Source: Poa pratensis (taxonomy: Eukaryota; Streptophyta; Magnoliopsida; Poales; Poaceae). Taken from it: a stretch of 64,000 bases of DNA. Position numbers and translations under genes: made by a program. The notes under the pieces are model-generated. The model was not told where the DNA came from. It did no database searches and saw only the letters and a list, made by a program, of their open reading frames with translations. The stretch is from positions 33,743,723 to 33,807,722 of the forward strand of contig CAMZMU010000027.1 in assembly GCA_947311845.1 (NCBI GenBank), given 5' to 3'. Position 1 is the stretch's first letter. Every line of letters begins with the position of its first letter. Shown here piece after piece: positions 1-11,232 of the stretch.

Positions 1-624
1 GGTCTGCTTGGGTTGCCGTTGCTCACCAGTCACCACATACTCTGTTGCTTGTGGATCACTACGATGATGCCAAAAGAATCGTAAATAAAACAAACTCAGC
101 TGCAGGTCAAACTGAAAGATGCTTGACTTGGCGTGTTTCGAGAACTTCACGTGCTACTGATAGGCCTTTAATGGGCTTACCAAGCTAAGTCTTTTCGGCC
201 CAGACACTAGGCCCGCGTTGACCTCACTTAGAACTGATCCTCGTCGAGTTTTTCCGCTAAAAAAAAGCTAATGGAGATCTTTACTTAAGAAAAAAACTAT
301 GGAGATATGGAACGAAATGACCCGCTGGTTTTTTTGTTTCTCGAAAGTTTTGCGAAACACAGTACAACGCAGACGCTCACATACACACACATACACTCAA
401 CCCTATGAACGCACACACGCACACCCACCAGAGCTCAAAACCCAGGTTTGATGCTGGTGGCAGGTTCTCATTGTTTCTCGAAACTCGAAAGTATGATATA
501 CTAAACTTTGTGTGTACGTTGTTGTCCCTGAAAATGGTGTTCTGTTCACGGTCGACACATGGGTACACTACTACACTGAACTTTGTTTGCGTTTTCAGAT
601 TGAGCCCCACCCTCCTTTCAAATA
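1..624. other. Intergenic, no gene recognised
   Basis: No coding pattern is convincing here. A CA-rich stretch with repeated CACACA and GCACACACGC blocks lies at about 375-425, and several short A or T runs occur. The short open frames are low-complexity and overlap each other on both strands, so I do not call them. Confidence 0.6.
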
Positions 625-641
625 AGTGCAGCTCTCACGTT

Positions 642-1727
642 TGTTTGTTTTTTTTTGAACAAGAGGTGCCCCGGAGGGGCTGGAGCTTTCATTATCACAG
701 CGAGTACAAAGTTACAAGGAGGTTCACAAAGAAAAAGAAAATTACAGTCGCATCCTCCAGTATTACAATCAGGACCTCAGGAATAAAACGAGAAACGCAA
801 TCAAGCCCTTCGTCTTCGCCGCACGCAACCGCAGACCTCAAGGCTGGGGCGCCACCGCCATCACCGGGGAACAAGCCACTTGGGACAACGGCGTCGGAGA
901 ATCCCCTGCCGAGATCGAAGATCCTCCAGTCAAGGAGGAAAAAGTACCTCTGGTAAATGCTCCAGAGCACGGAGCGGCTCCTTTTGCCATGGATAGCCTC
1001 GGCCATGTCCAGCCGCGACTTGGGATCTCCGTGAAACGTAGCAGCTCCGCCAGCACGCGTCGTCACACGCACCAGCTCCGAACGCGCATCTGCAACAGGA
1101 AGAATCAAACGAGCAACTGCTCTGCTCTCTCGATCACCACGACGGCGAGAACAGAAGAGCAGCTCCAGATCAATCCAGCGCAGAAGCACGACGACTTCCA
1201 GAACCAGAAGCCGCCCTTCAAGCTTATTAGGGAAGAAGGGCGCGACACCGTTGCCCTCGGCGCACGTCTCCATCCATTGGAGCACCGCCAGAAGAACAGC
1301 GAGCACCGCCGCCTCACAGGTCCGTCTTGGTCGGATCTGTGGACTAAACCCCAGGCGCTTATTGAAGAAGGTTGCTGCCGATCTGCCGATTCTGCCTCCC
1401 CCCCCCACACAGGAGGCTTGGCGGAGCGCTTCACGACAGCACGGCCGGCATCGCGCCCGTACGCCGGAAAACCACACCTTCGGGAAAGAAGAAACGGGCC
1501 ACACGCCACGAAACACAAAGCTCTACAAGGAAAACCTAGATCTACTGAGAAAGGAAGGAAACCTACAGCTAGAGTATAGACAGAGCCACGCACACCTTCC
1601 TCATCTCGTCTCCAGCCAACATCGCCGGCGGAGAAGATCCGAGGTCGGGGCGGGCAAGGGGCGAAGCCGCCGACGACTCTCAAACAGAGTTTTTCGAGAG
1701 AGGAGGGGAAAAGAGAAGTCAGCTCCC
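642..1727 (-). mobile_element. Non-LTR retroposon with 17-bp TSD (copy E1)
   Basis: The element is bounded by the perfect 17-base direct repeat AGTGCAGCTCTCACGTT at 625-641 and 1728-1744. The T-run at its left edge (about 642-656) is a poly(A) tail when read on the minus strand, so the element is inserted in minus orientation by target-primed reverse transcription. The body is GC-rich and about 1.09 kb long. A 273-codon open frame on its minus strand (695-1516) has no domain I recognise. Its last part (GGGAPALRSAV) resembles the end of the similar copy E3 near 18.6 kb. It could be a 5'-truncated or internally deleted LINE, or a non-autonomous relative. I am confident of the insertion but not of the family name. 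Confidence 0.8.
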
Positions 1728-1744
1728 AGTGCAGCTCTCACGTT

Positions 1745-2090
1745 AAACTCGAAGAAACCAAAGCCATGCTTAATACATGGACGAAGGCCAGTTGCACTTC
1801 CCGAACAAAATAATAATAGTAAGTTGCCCGCATGGCGCGTCTGATCTGGGGGCTGTTTTGGTGCTGACGCGCACAATGGATCTATTAAAAACGCTATTGG
1901 ACGTGTCGGTAGAGATGTCTCTAATCCATGCGCGCCGCAGCCACGGTCGACGCTCCGGCCCTAGCGTGTATGGCAACTAATACAGAATGCACAAAAAAAA
2001 TTGTTGCCACTTCCCGGACGATGCTACATACAGTACGTACGTATAGACACGAGCGCCGCCGCCGACCACGGGATGCCTCCACCTCACCAC
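1745..2090. other. Short intergenic spacer
   Basis: This unique-looking sequence lies between the E1 retroposon and the CACTA element. Only short overlapping open frames are present and no function is assigned. Confidence 0.5.
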
Positions 2091-2152
2091 CAACAATACA
2101 GGAATGGCGAACTGTGCCGACGGCCATAACCTGTGCCGACGGCTATGCAAGT

Positions 2153-3671
2153 TAGAGATGATCTTTCCGCCAGGCTTCTTTGTTCCGATGGCACATCTCG
2201 TTGTGCATCTCGCGAACGAGGCACTCTTGGGTGGACCGGTGCAGTTTCGTTGGCAGTTTTGTATTGAAAGAGTTTAAGTACATTCGAAACATAACTGGAA
2301 ACAAAGTTAGGATTGAAGCATGCATAGCTGAGGCAACAATACTCAAGGAGATGACAGACGCCGTGACAACGTACTTTCCCGATGAAGTTGCCACTATGCA
2401 TAACCCGGTCACTCGGTACAATGTCGACGAGCCCAAGAATGACCCCAAGCTCCTCCTCTTCCAATGTCCCGGTGGCAAGGCCGGTGCCGGTGAAAAATGT
2501 AAATTGACCAAGGAAGAGAAGGATTGCATAATGCTCTATGTGCTTATAAACATGACGGAAGTACTCGATTTCATGAGGTAAATGGTGAACAAATTACTTT
2601 GCAACTAGTAACTCAGTTTCGGTCTAATACGTATTTTCTCCTTTTAGACAATTCCAAGATGAATACTGGTTGGGAACGGTGGATCCCGATCCCGCGGAGC
2701 TGGACACTCTTCTGAAAGAGGGTGCTCACGGAGGAAAAAAAATTGTATCTTGGTTCATGGGAAAAGTAATTTCTAACGTGTCCCTCTTACCTTGCAATAT
2801 GTGACTTGTCCCTCTTATTACACGTAACTAATGCACAAAACAATTTGAACCGTACTTGTAGGGAGCTGATCCCAACGTTGAGATGACAAATGAGCTGAGA
2901 TGTGTTTCCCAAGGATTTAACCGTACCGTCATTAAGTATGAGAAGTATGATGTGAATGGGTTCCGCTTCCATACAGTATCACCAGAATAATCGTCCTGGA
3001 GCAAAAACTGTAAATACTGGGGTCTTCACCAAAGGATCCAGAGGAGCCGATGGAGCCAATTACGTAGATTACTACGGAAGGTTACAAAACGTATACGAGC
3101 TGACGTTCAATCGTACGAACATAGAACTCAAGCTCGTTGTGTTCAAGTGCCACTGGTTCGACCCATGCACTGGACCTCATGGTGGACAGAGAAGTGAGCC
3201 TTCCATTGGGTTAGTTGAAGTTAAGCCTTCAACCATCTATACCGGAGCCGATGTCTATATTGTGGCTCACCAAGCCAAGCAAGTTTATTATTTTCCCTAC
3301 CCATGCCAGAGAACCTCAAGGGCTGGGAAGTCGTGTTCCGGGTATCCCCACATGGTAAGCTACCCAGGCCCTCCGACGACGATTACAACAACATTGACCC
3401 TAAAACATACGAGGGAATTTTCTATCAAGAGCAAGAGGACTTCGAGCACTTTGACTTACAAATAGGTGGGCTCGAGGACCTCGAGAACAATGCACACACT
3501 CGTGGTGAGTCAGTGGTGGATCTGAAGGACATAGATGTGCTCTCGAAGTTTCATGCGGAAAATGATGACGATGACGAGCCTGGCGATGAGCTTCCGCCCT
3601 ACTACTCACGTGATAGTGATAGTGAGAATGAGAACCAACACCCTGATGAGGAGAGTGATGACGATATGTGA
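2153..3671 (+). pseudogene. TNP2-like CACTA transposase, C-terminal remnant
   Basis: Reading the plus strand with frame changes recovers the conserved C-terminal half of plant TNP2-type CACTA transposases. The pieces are a start resembling MIFPPGFFVPMAHLVVHLANE, then NKVRIEACIAEATILKEMTD (about 2300-2370), then a DUF4216-like block with KCHWFDP and DVYIVAHQAKQVYY (3030-3310), then an acidic tail ending in ESDDDM at 3671. The N-terminal and catalytic part is missing. At least one frameshift near 2265 and others near 2990 and 3300 break the frame, and an AT-rich intron-like stretch lies at about 2765-2865. It cannot make transposase, and movement would need an intact partner. Family assignment is from remembered conserved phrases of TNP2 proteins. 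Confidence 0.85.
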
Positions 3672-3894
3672 CGGTCTATAATGTCTTTATGCTTTAGTAA
3701 TTATTTTCCAACATGATTCTTAATTGCATTACGTCTTTATGCTTGGTATCTACATGTTATTATGTCTTTTATTCTTTAGTATTTATTTTTCGACATGCTT
3801 CTTCATTGCATATGTCTTTATGCTTAGTGTCTGCATTTTATTATGTCTTGATGCTTACTTGTTTTCTCTTTCTCAATGCAGTTGATTGAACAAT

Positions 3895-4056
3895 ATGAGA
3901 CAGGGCAAGGGAAGCGCTTCTGGTGGTCCTTCTTCCGGTTCTTCAGCTTCTCCTGGTGCTTCGCCTTCTTCCGGTGCTTCTGCTGCGCCGATCCGACGCT
4001 CACCTATTATCAGCCGGGGAGATATGGGGTTCACCCCGTCGCCGTCGGCGCAATAG
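3895..4056 (+). CDS. Ser/Gly/Pro-rich short open frame inside the CACTA element
   Basis: The 53-codon frame starts at ATG 3895 and is dominated by repeated GASPSSG-like triplets. It lies downstream of the transposase remnant within the CACTA element. It may be a leftover exon of the element's second gene or chance. No domain is recognised. Confidence 0.25.
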   Translation: MRQGKGSASGGPSSGSSASPGASPSSGASAAPIRRSPIISRGDMGFTPSPSAQ

Positions 4057-4244
4057 ATGTAGGGATTTGGACGTCTAGACATCTAGCTATGTATGTATCT
4101 ACTTGATGATGGTCCTATGTGTGTATCTACTTGATGATATATGGAGCCATTGTGTGATCTTGTTTGTTGTGAATTTGTCGTGATTTTTGATTATTTTTTC
4201 TGTTATTTTTGCTGCAAAAAAGAGCCGCTGGAAAAAAATTCTGG

Positions 4245-4639
4245 GCGTACCTCTGCCGACGGCAGTGCCGTCGGCACAGACCTCTTAATGTGACCAAATG
4301 GGCGTACCAGTGCCGTCGGCACAGGTAAATCCCTGGAGCGCCCAGCTACCTCCACGTGGCGACGCTGTGCCGACGGCAGGCCGTCGGCACAGACCCCTCC
4401 GCCTCGCCCGACCAATGTGGGCCCCACCCGCTGCTGTGCCGACAAAGTAGGTGCCGACGGTGCGTCTCTGGCCGTCGGAAAAAGCTGTGCCGACGGTTTT
4501 CTTCTGTGCCGACGGCCAGGTGGCCTGTGTCTACGGGGCCCTATGCCGACCACCCTGTGCCGACGGTGGCCGTCGGCATAGGTGTGTGCCGACGGCATTG
4601 GGTCCCAGCCCGTCGGCACAGGTGGCCATTCCTATAGTG
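4245..4639. repeat. CACTA right subterminal repeat array
   Basis: About a dozen copies of the 10-12-base motif TGCCGACGGC and its complement GCCGTCGGCA crowd this stretch, ending at the terminal inverted repeat. Two further copies sit just inside the left end (about 2115-2145). Such arrays are the binding sites of the element's own DNA-binding protein in En/Spm elements. That role is inferred from the family. Confidence 0.85.
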
Positions 4640-4642
4640 CAA

Positions 4643-6306
4643 GCCCGCACGGCACGTCGTCGGAGAAGCTGGCCAGGTGCTCGGATAGGCAGCGAAGCAT
4701 ATGAGAGCATGCATGTGACAGGACCAATAAAATTAAGAGCAATGCTTAGTTGCTTAATAATGCTTAAGTACTCCACATGCCAAGTGCCAAGTGCGGATGT
4801 ACCTCTCGGTGCCAACTGCCTCCATCGATACTTTTAAACACAATTAATCGTTCTATGCCTGCGTGGACACAACGCGTATCTCTAACTCACCAATTTTAAT
4901 AATGTAACATGAATTGTATAAAACAAAAGTTATGCTAGTATCAGAACATATAACATATGAAGTTTTCAATGGTATACTTTTTTTTAAACATATACCTCAT
5001 ATTACGCTTGGTTAAACGTGGGACATGCATGTAAACCGGAAAGGAGGTAATATTAGTGAAAATGGTGCTATTTTTTTTAAATAGCCTAGATAATGTTAAA
5101 AAAAACTAAGAAACCACTTGATGTATGATGTTGCGCCGCCATCTAGTCCGGGCTGAACTCAAGGGACGATAGGTCTGCCCCTGCCCGCGTTTGTGGATCG
5201 ATGAAGTGGTTTGCTTTCTTCTTTTTCTGGAAATAAAGTCTAATGGAGATGATTCACGGAGTGACACTCAATATTTAAACTATTTTTCGACTAATACAAT
5301 AGAGCAACGAATTACTGGACGGAGGATTCCGAAGGGCAAAGGCTGTTCGTTGGACGGTTGTGGCCGGTTTCCGTGTTCTCTTGCAGAGGGCAAAGGATCT
5401 TTAGCCAAGTTTAGCGTACGACCCTATACATTGTCACGTTTGGCAAAGATTTGAAGCCGGTGTGGAGGTCCGGAACCATTTGGTGCCGTAATGGCTGCAA
5501 CGGATGCAAGGGCACTAACAACCGACTGTGTATCTGTAAAGCGGAGGGGGGAAGATGATTGATGTCGAAGACGCCAACCATGGCGGTGACGGTGATTCAC
5601 GGTACAATAGTGTCTCGATCTCCAAAAGGAAGGATACTATGGATGGCTTTAGCGGGTTCGATATGGCCTGCAGATTGGGGATGGAGCTTGGTTGCGGTCT
5701 TGGTTTCGGCTGGAGAACTAAAAGGATATTAGAACGGGGTCCCCTTTTTTCATGTCCGTTGTCTGTCGACGACGAGGACGACATGGTTCTATCAGACAAG
5801 CCCTAACTTGGGTTTTGGCAGTGCCATCCTTTTTTTACCGAACCTAATCGCAATTTTTCGTTATATTTGGATATTTGTATTGTTGGCAGCGTGAATCCTT
5901 GTCATGTACTAGCGGCCGCGTGTAATCCCGAGCCCTAGATCCTAGAAGGTATCGAGTTTCCGTGTGCCTATAATCCCAAGCACACAGGCACACAACCTCG
6001 TCGTACTCATCAACTGAACTCTTACAGTATGAAACAAGATAACAGAAATGACAATTTACTGCAGAAAAAGTTACTACAAAATTTGTATTCACAGTTATTC
6101 CCTACACGTAGTAACTTATGTACGTCTGTCTGGCGATCAGAACGAATGTCCAAACGCACTCTCTGTACATGGTCGTCATGGATAACCATTCGTCGCATTC
6201 GACGACATGAAAATACACACAAGAAACGAGAAAAGGGACATGAGAAAAAAAGGAGGAAAATGGTAGCTTCTTTTTCGCAGATAGCTCGGCGAATCACCCA
6301 CATCTG
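4643..6306. other. Intergenic; no gene recognised
   Basis: The left part is AT-rich and free of long open frames. Around 5470-5805 a short frame runs on each strand, but neither has a recognised domain or flanking splice signals. The stretch ends at the 3' side of the first MGNC paralogue, whose 3' untranslated region and poly(A) site should lie at about 6000-6300. Confidence 0.5.
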
Positions 6307-6665
6307 TCACGAGACGCACGGAGCTGATGACTCGCCGGCCTCAGGGATGCTCTGCAGGGCGGGCCTCCAGTGCTCCTCCCTGTGCAGGTCGTGGTGGTGC
6401 ACCTCCCCGGAGTTCATGATATCCGCCAGCAGCTGCCGGGTCTTCCCCCGCTGCTGGGCGCCTTCCTCTCCATCAGCTCGTGCAGCTGCCGCTTGGTGAT
6501 CCTGATCGTCACCTCCGACGATATGTGCTCCTCCTCCGACGCACGGTGGCTGTGGTGGTGGTGGTGATCGTCCTCCGACGATGACGACGCCTCCTCCCAC
6601 TCCCACTCGCCGTCGTCGGCCCACGACTCCCCGGCGTGCCGCGACGGCGCCGCGCAGTTCCCCAT
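6307..6665 (-). pseudogene. MGNC-type small acidic protein, copy 1, frameshifted
   Basis: The frame starts at ATG 6665 with MGNCAAPSRH, followed by an acidic segment (WADDGEWEWEEA), a run of five histidines and the conserved block EVTIRITKRQLHELMERK. At about 6466-6478 the frame shifts by one base. The original frame ends at 6414, while the continuing family sequence (LLADIMNSGEVHH, then HWRPALQSIPEAGE) is open in the next frame to a stop at 6307-6309. Copies 2 and 3 in this window show that both halves belong to one protein. Glycine 2 and cysteine 4 fit N-myristoylation plus palmitoylation, suggesting a membrane-anchored protein; its function is unknown to me. A TATA box lies 172 bases upstream of the ATG. 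The break may be real or a base-call error. Confidence 0.8.
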
Positions 6666-6836
6666 CAGAAGACTTTGCCGACTCGCTGTCGACTGCCTTT
6701 CTCCTTTCTTTCGCTAGCGAGCGAGCTCGATCTAGCTTCTTTCTTCGGATACCTCGCTGAATCACCACTGACGACACGGTGGGTTGAAAAATATTGAGCT
6801 CGATGGGAATGTAACCCATGATGGCTTGCGGTGTGT

Positions 6837-6846
6837 ATTTATATAG
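6837..6846 (-). promoter_or_regulatory. TATA box of MGNC copy 1
   Basis: The minus strand reads CTATATAAATA here, 172 bases upstream of the ATG at 6665. Copy 2 has a near-identical box at 163 bases, which supports a shared ancestral promoter. Confidence 0.6.
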
Positions 6847-6889
6847 TTGGAGGTTGGGTGGGAAGCGCCGGCCGATTCTGAGATTCTGC

Positions 6890-7795
6890 ACACGCGCGAA
6901 TTAGCCATTCGTCCAGCACGTGATGTCACGGAGGATGGGGGCGAATTCCGGGTCCGACGTGGCGTCCCGGCCATGATGAACCTGGTCAGAGGATCTCATC
7001 CTCCGCCGGCGCCCGAACCTAGAAGCTGCAGGCCAAAGTGTGGTAGACTCTCGGCGGCTGCTGCGGTAAGCAAGCGAGTAAAATTACCTTCTTTGAAGCG
7101 AGCAAAGCGTGTAAGATTACCTGGTCTCGAGGCACGGGACTAGCGAGGCTAGCCGAATGGTTGAGCAGGTCTTGGGCCGGCCTGGCGTGTGAATGGGCTC
7201 TGGGGCGAATCTCGAGCGGCCCCCAGGGCCACTCCTGCGAGCTTTCGTGTAAGGAGGTATTTCCGGGTGGAGACTTGTTCTGGGATCGTCGTGCTTAATC
7301 GGCGTATTCAGTATTGACTATTGAGAGGATAAGGATTCCCTGCTTTAGACATTTACCATGCCTAGTGGCGTGCCCTAGTAAAAAATTAGATCAACTTTCT
7401 CTAAGAAAAGAGTTACTGAGCTGATCCAGAAGCTTTACTTGGCATATTTTACATTCTCCACCGAGTGTGCCACGCATCTTCCGATGGAGGATGCATCGCC
7501 AATTCGCCATGGTTGGTAAAGAGTTGGGATATATACCAATATATTATGTCAGATATATTTGGGTCTTCATTCCTGCATAATACCGAGTAATTAAGCATGC
7601 ACACGTGATGGTCTGTCTGAATCTGGGCGCTGACAGGATCTCTGACCTGCGAGATAGAAGTTCCGATTGGCAGGATAATGGTCGTGGTCCTCTCTGTATG
7701 AACGGCTCACGGAGCACAGGGAACCCGATATTGTCGATCTGCACCAGTTCCACATTGTCTTGCACTTAAATCGCACGGGATAACTCTCATATTTA
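6890..7795. other. Upstream flank of MGNC copy 1 and intergenic spacer
   Basis: The first 150 bases are GC-rich and could hold distal promoter sequence of the MGNC gene. The rest is unique-looking with no convincing open frame. Confidence 0.45.
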
Positions 7796-8850
7796 GGGCC
7801 TGTTTGGTTGCTTTCCCGATTTTGAGATTTTTTGCATGAGTTCCAGAGCCAGGCTCCTCAGGGCCAGGCCTTGAAAAAACGTGACTCGAGCCACGTTGTG
7901 TAAATAGTTTGGTTGCCAACAATGTTCTAGCCAGGCTCGTTCGGATGGATGCAAGATTTTTTAGGCGTTTGGTGTTCATGTGTGTTTCATGTACTCTTAT
8001 CTCATGTCCATGTGGTAGACTTACCTCACACCATCACAACACGTTGAAGTGTAGCGAGCAGTACAACGGCGTGGCGCAGCAGCAGCGTAGGGACGGTGGC
8101 GCCGGGCAGTGGCAGTGCGCTGTCAGTTCACGCACATGCACCAAGCGTGGCCTAAAACTGTTGTGGCGGCGACAGACTCTATGGCTACGAGCGATGTCGG
8201 GTGAGCAAAGAAGATGAGTAGTAGATGAAGAACACCAACACCAAGCACACCTGGTAGCAGCAGCGGCGTAGATGGAGTTCACGCAGCGGCAAGCGGCTGT
8301 GATAGAGGTTGAAGATCATGGAGTTCACTGTATATGTGGACTGCAGTCTGTATACGTGCATACATACAACACAAGATCTGCTCATATACGACCACCGAAC
8401 AGAAAATTTACAACATGAAACTTATGTGGAACGTTGAGACGAAGCTACACGTCAAAGGATATCTCAAACGATCGACCGAGTGCGATGAATTTGACAAAAT
8501 TCGTCCGAAAAGGGACAAACTTCGGTGCAGATTTGAGAAGTTACAGTGGACGAAACTCGAAACTGAGCATAAAAATGGAACCTACTCGTCGGCGCGCATA
8601 TTTTTCATGTACACTTTATTTTGATTCGAGCAATATTTGGATAGATTAGAGAGTCACTAAGTGGAGAAGCGCTCAAGGGAGGTGAGCGGAACAAATCAAC
8701 GAGCTCAGCTCACCCACCGGATGTCACCCTACCTGGGCTTTTCACGAACGTGGAGGATGGCTCGGTGGAAACGCTCGAATCGAGCGTTCCTATCGGGCTT
8801 GGGCTGCTTTAAGTATCGTGCCATGCATTCGTTACCAACCAAACTCGCCC
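7796..8850. mobile_element. Putative DNA transposon with GTTTGGTTG inverted ends
   Basis: The left end reads GGGCCTGTTTGGTTGC and the complement of the right end reads GGGCGAGTTTGGTTGG, a match of about 13 in 16. Flanks are TTA on the left and TTG on the right, close to the TWA target of PIF/Harbinger elements but not identical. No transposase is visible in the 1.05-kb body. Part of the interior (about 8340-8640) recurs in diverged form at about 16640-16920. Confidence 0.4.
8340..8640 (+). repeat. Diverged dispersed repeat, copy A
   Basis: This stretch aligns in order with 16640-16919. Shared landmarks include CAAACG, GATGAATTTGACAAAAT against GATAAATTTGATAAAAT, GAAACTGA and GGCGCGCATAT against GACGCGCATAT. 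The copies are old, and both are non-coding. Confidence 0.6.
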
Positions 8851-9889
8851 TTGGCACGAGACAAGGATTCTCACACGTATTATTTCTTTTGCATACTTGT
8901 ACCTGACTGTTGCAAACTGCAACACGTATTGGCATCTGGACCAAATTAAGGTCATAATACAGTATTTCCATAGAAGATCCCGCAGCCTTATATTGACATT
9001 TGGAGGGCTGGACGTTTAGATCGTGAACAAGAATTCAGTCTAGGCTGCAATGGCTTCTGACTTTCCAAGCTTAATCAATTACTGTGTTGTTGTTCTTCAG
9101 CAGCACAGTTCTGTCGTAATTCAAGGGCATGGACCGAGCTGCTTTGAGACAAAAATATGTGTCTTTCAGAATTTCAGGGCGCATACATATGGATCTGAAG
9201 ATGGTGCAGTATCGACTTTTCAGCATTTTCAGCATTTTGCCTAGTGCTCCAGCATTAGGGCGAAATTGGTCATTGGAAAATCATAGATATGTGCGGGCGT
9301 GTAGCCTATAGACTGGACCAATTCGGTGTGGAACGAATCAATAAATCATTGATAGTCCATGGTCGTCGATCGACGCTACTAATGTAATCGCAAGTGTCCA
9401 TTTCATTAATAGTTTCAGTTTGACTGCGATTGCAGAGGGACGGAAATAGTAGGTGAGCATATAGCGCCTGCATTTACCGGCTCTAGCTAGGCAGTGAATC
9501 TGTGAACGCCACTTTTAGACCCAATCTGTTCTTGATTAGTTACTAGAAACAAAAAAGCAATCTATCGTTTCCAAAACAAAACAAAAATGCAATCTCAGGT
9601 TTACAAGAAGCCAGCCATTTCGTTCTGTTTTCAGTTTTCGTTTGAAGATGACATTTCATATCGATCTCCTCTATCAACAGTTCTTTACAGCAGTGACGAC
9701 CCTCGAGAGTTCCCGGATTGCAGACTACAAGCACAGCGAGGGAGCAAATATGAGAGGTTTTCGGAAGTGAAGCTCCAAAAACTCATCGCATTTTTGCAGT
9801 GTGCACATCTCCGAACAGAATCCCGAATCTAAAAACCTATATACTCTCCTAACGCAAACTATATACACACATCGGAATCAAGAGGAGGA
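8851..9889. other. Intergenic and 3' flank of MGNC copy 2
   Basis: No coding pattern is seen. The right part (about 9550-9889) is transcribed-side sequence downstream of the minus-strand MGNC copy 2 and probably contains its 3' untranslated region. Confidence 0.45.
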
Positions 9890-10213
9890 TCAGCCCGACA
9901 AAAGGCACGGCTCCTCGGCTTCGGAGATGCTGTACAGAGACGGCCTCCAGTGGCCCCTGACCTCGGGGTGGTCGCAGCACACCGTGCCGGCGTTGATCAG
10001 CTCCGCGAGCACCTTCTCCGTCCACTGGCCCTTGCCGTCCCGGCCGGCTTTCTGCAGCAGCTCCTGGACCTGCCTCTTGCTCACCCTGATCTTCACCTCC
10101 ACCCGCGCCATCTTCTCGGCGGCCGCCCTCTTCTCCTCCTCCACGTCCACCTCCCGCTCGTCCTCGTCCTCCCACGACGACGCGGCGCGCTGCAACTTGA
10201 AACAGTTCCCCAT
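9890..10213 (-). CDS. MGNC-type small acidic protein, copy 2 (107 aa, intact)
   Basis: This single-exon frame starts at ATG 10213. Residues 1-4 are MGNC, giving glycine 2 for N-myristoylation and cysteine 4 for palmitoylation, so the protein is predicted to sit on a membrane surface. An acidic stretch rich in Glu/Asp (about 15-40) precedes a basic, helical block VEVKIRVSKRQVQELLQKAG (about 39-58), then VLAELINAGTV and the C-terminal HWRPSLYSISEAEE. The same order is found in copies 1 and 3 of this window, which is the main evidence that this is a real gene. Compared with copy 3 it lacks the His/Asp-rich insert and has CCDHPEV in place of HHNVEQ. A TATA box lies 163 bases upstream. The family is a plant-specific small protein of unknown role, and I assign no symbol. 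Confidence 0.85.
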   Translation of the reverse strand: MGNCFKLQRAASSWEDEDEREVDVEEEKRAAAEKMARVEVKIRVSKRQVQELLQKAGRDGKGQWTEKVLAELINAGTVCCDHPEVRGHWRPSLYSISEAEEPCLLSG

Positions 10214-10375
10214 CGACGATCTCCCGATCGATAGAAGTATATCTCAAGCCTGGAAGCTGGCTCTGGATCTTCTTCAGCTAGCTAGATCCTGCTCGAGTGG
10301 CTATTGCCTTTGCGAGAGATCGACGGAGAGAACGGGGACGAGAGAGGAGGATCGTTTCGCCTGCTCCATAGAGCT

Positions 10376-10385
10376 TATTTATATA
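10376..10385 (-). promoter_or_regulatory. TATA box of MGNC copy 2
   Basis: The minus strand reads TATATAAATA here, 163 bases before the ATG at 10213. The spacing and sequence match copy 1. Confidence 0.65.
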
Positions 10386-11221
10386 CCCGGAGCTGGAAGT
10401 TGGTCGTGATGATGTGCGGCTATTGAGGTGTTTGCCGCGACGTGCCAAGTTGGACCATGGTGGAGTTGGACGTGGAGGACGGGGGACCGCGTCTTGCCTT
10501 GAACAGGCGGCTTTCTCCCTAACCGGCCGGGCGGCCGGATCTTCATCCGGCAACGTGGACGGCCGCAGCGCCTCGGGAGGGAGCTAGTGCGGCCGGTGGC
10601 ACGGAGGCGACCGGGCGCTGGACGGCTGGGATTGGGCGGGGGCCGGCGATGGGGACGGCCCGACGTCGGACGTACGTGGTGGGAAACTGGTGCCCGGTCG
10701 GAATCTTCAAACTTTCTTCTTCCACGAGGTAGCTTTCGGAAGGCTCCCGCGTGTGAACATGGCTTTTCCATGGGATCTTCCACTGCTCAAGGCTGGTGTT
10801 AAGCCAATGACCAGGACGGGAGAAGACTCTCTCGCGTCCTGATAGTAGTACGTGTAACCAGATCTACCTTCTCTGCGGACTGCGGTGATCGATGTTACCC
10901 GATGTGTATGAAGATCACAGGAAAAATATTTAACAAAAACTCAACCAAGTTTATAAGGTATTCATCTGCCGTTCGGAAATGCCCCAAGTGACAACGAATT
11001 CTGAATCTCCTGAACTAATAGGTAATATAACTGTGCTCTCGAAGAAGGCTCCACCAAATAACCTAAGCCCGATGAATAACAAGGAATGAATAGCTGTAAG
11101 TAATCACAACATCTGCTTGAAAGTAGATGCAAATAGTACCAAACGATCTGGGTACTTAACCTAAAAAGCAAGAACCACTGGTCCGAACTAAATAATAACA
11201 ACCGACCGAGCTGATCACGCG
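10386..11221. other. Upstream region of MGNC copy 2 and spacer
   Basis: The region to about 10800 is GC-rich and lies directly upstream of the promoter. The remainder is AT-richer without convincing coding sequence. Confidence 0.45.
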
Positions 11222-11232
11222 ATCAGGATTTT

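Larger units (their letters stand above)
2094..4639 (+). mobile_element. CACTA (En/Spm-type) DNA transposon, deletion derivative
   Basis: The left end reads CAATACAGGAATGGC and the right end is the inverted form CACTATAGGAATGGCC. They differ at two positions, one of which spoils the CACTA terminus on the left. The flanking trinucleotide CAA occurs at 2091-2093 and 4640-4642, the 3-bp duplication expected of CACTA elements. Both subterminal regions carry copies of TGCCGACGGC in both orientations, dense on the right (4250-4620). The interior keeps only the C-terminal part of a TNP2-like transposase, which begins about 50 bases inside the left end. At 2.5 kb the element is far shorter than autonomous members, so it is a non-autonomous deletion derivative. 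Confidence 0.9.

Noticed and set aside
375..425. CA-rich stretch as a regulatory element
   Set aside because: Simple low-complexity sequence with no nearby gene to regulate.
695..1516. 273-codon minus-strand open frame as a host gene
   Set aside because: It lies wholly inside a retroposon bounded by a 17-base duplication and has no recognised domain.
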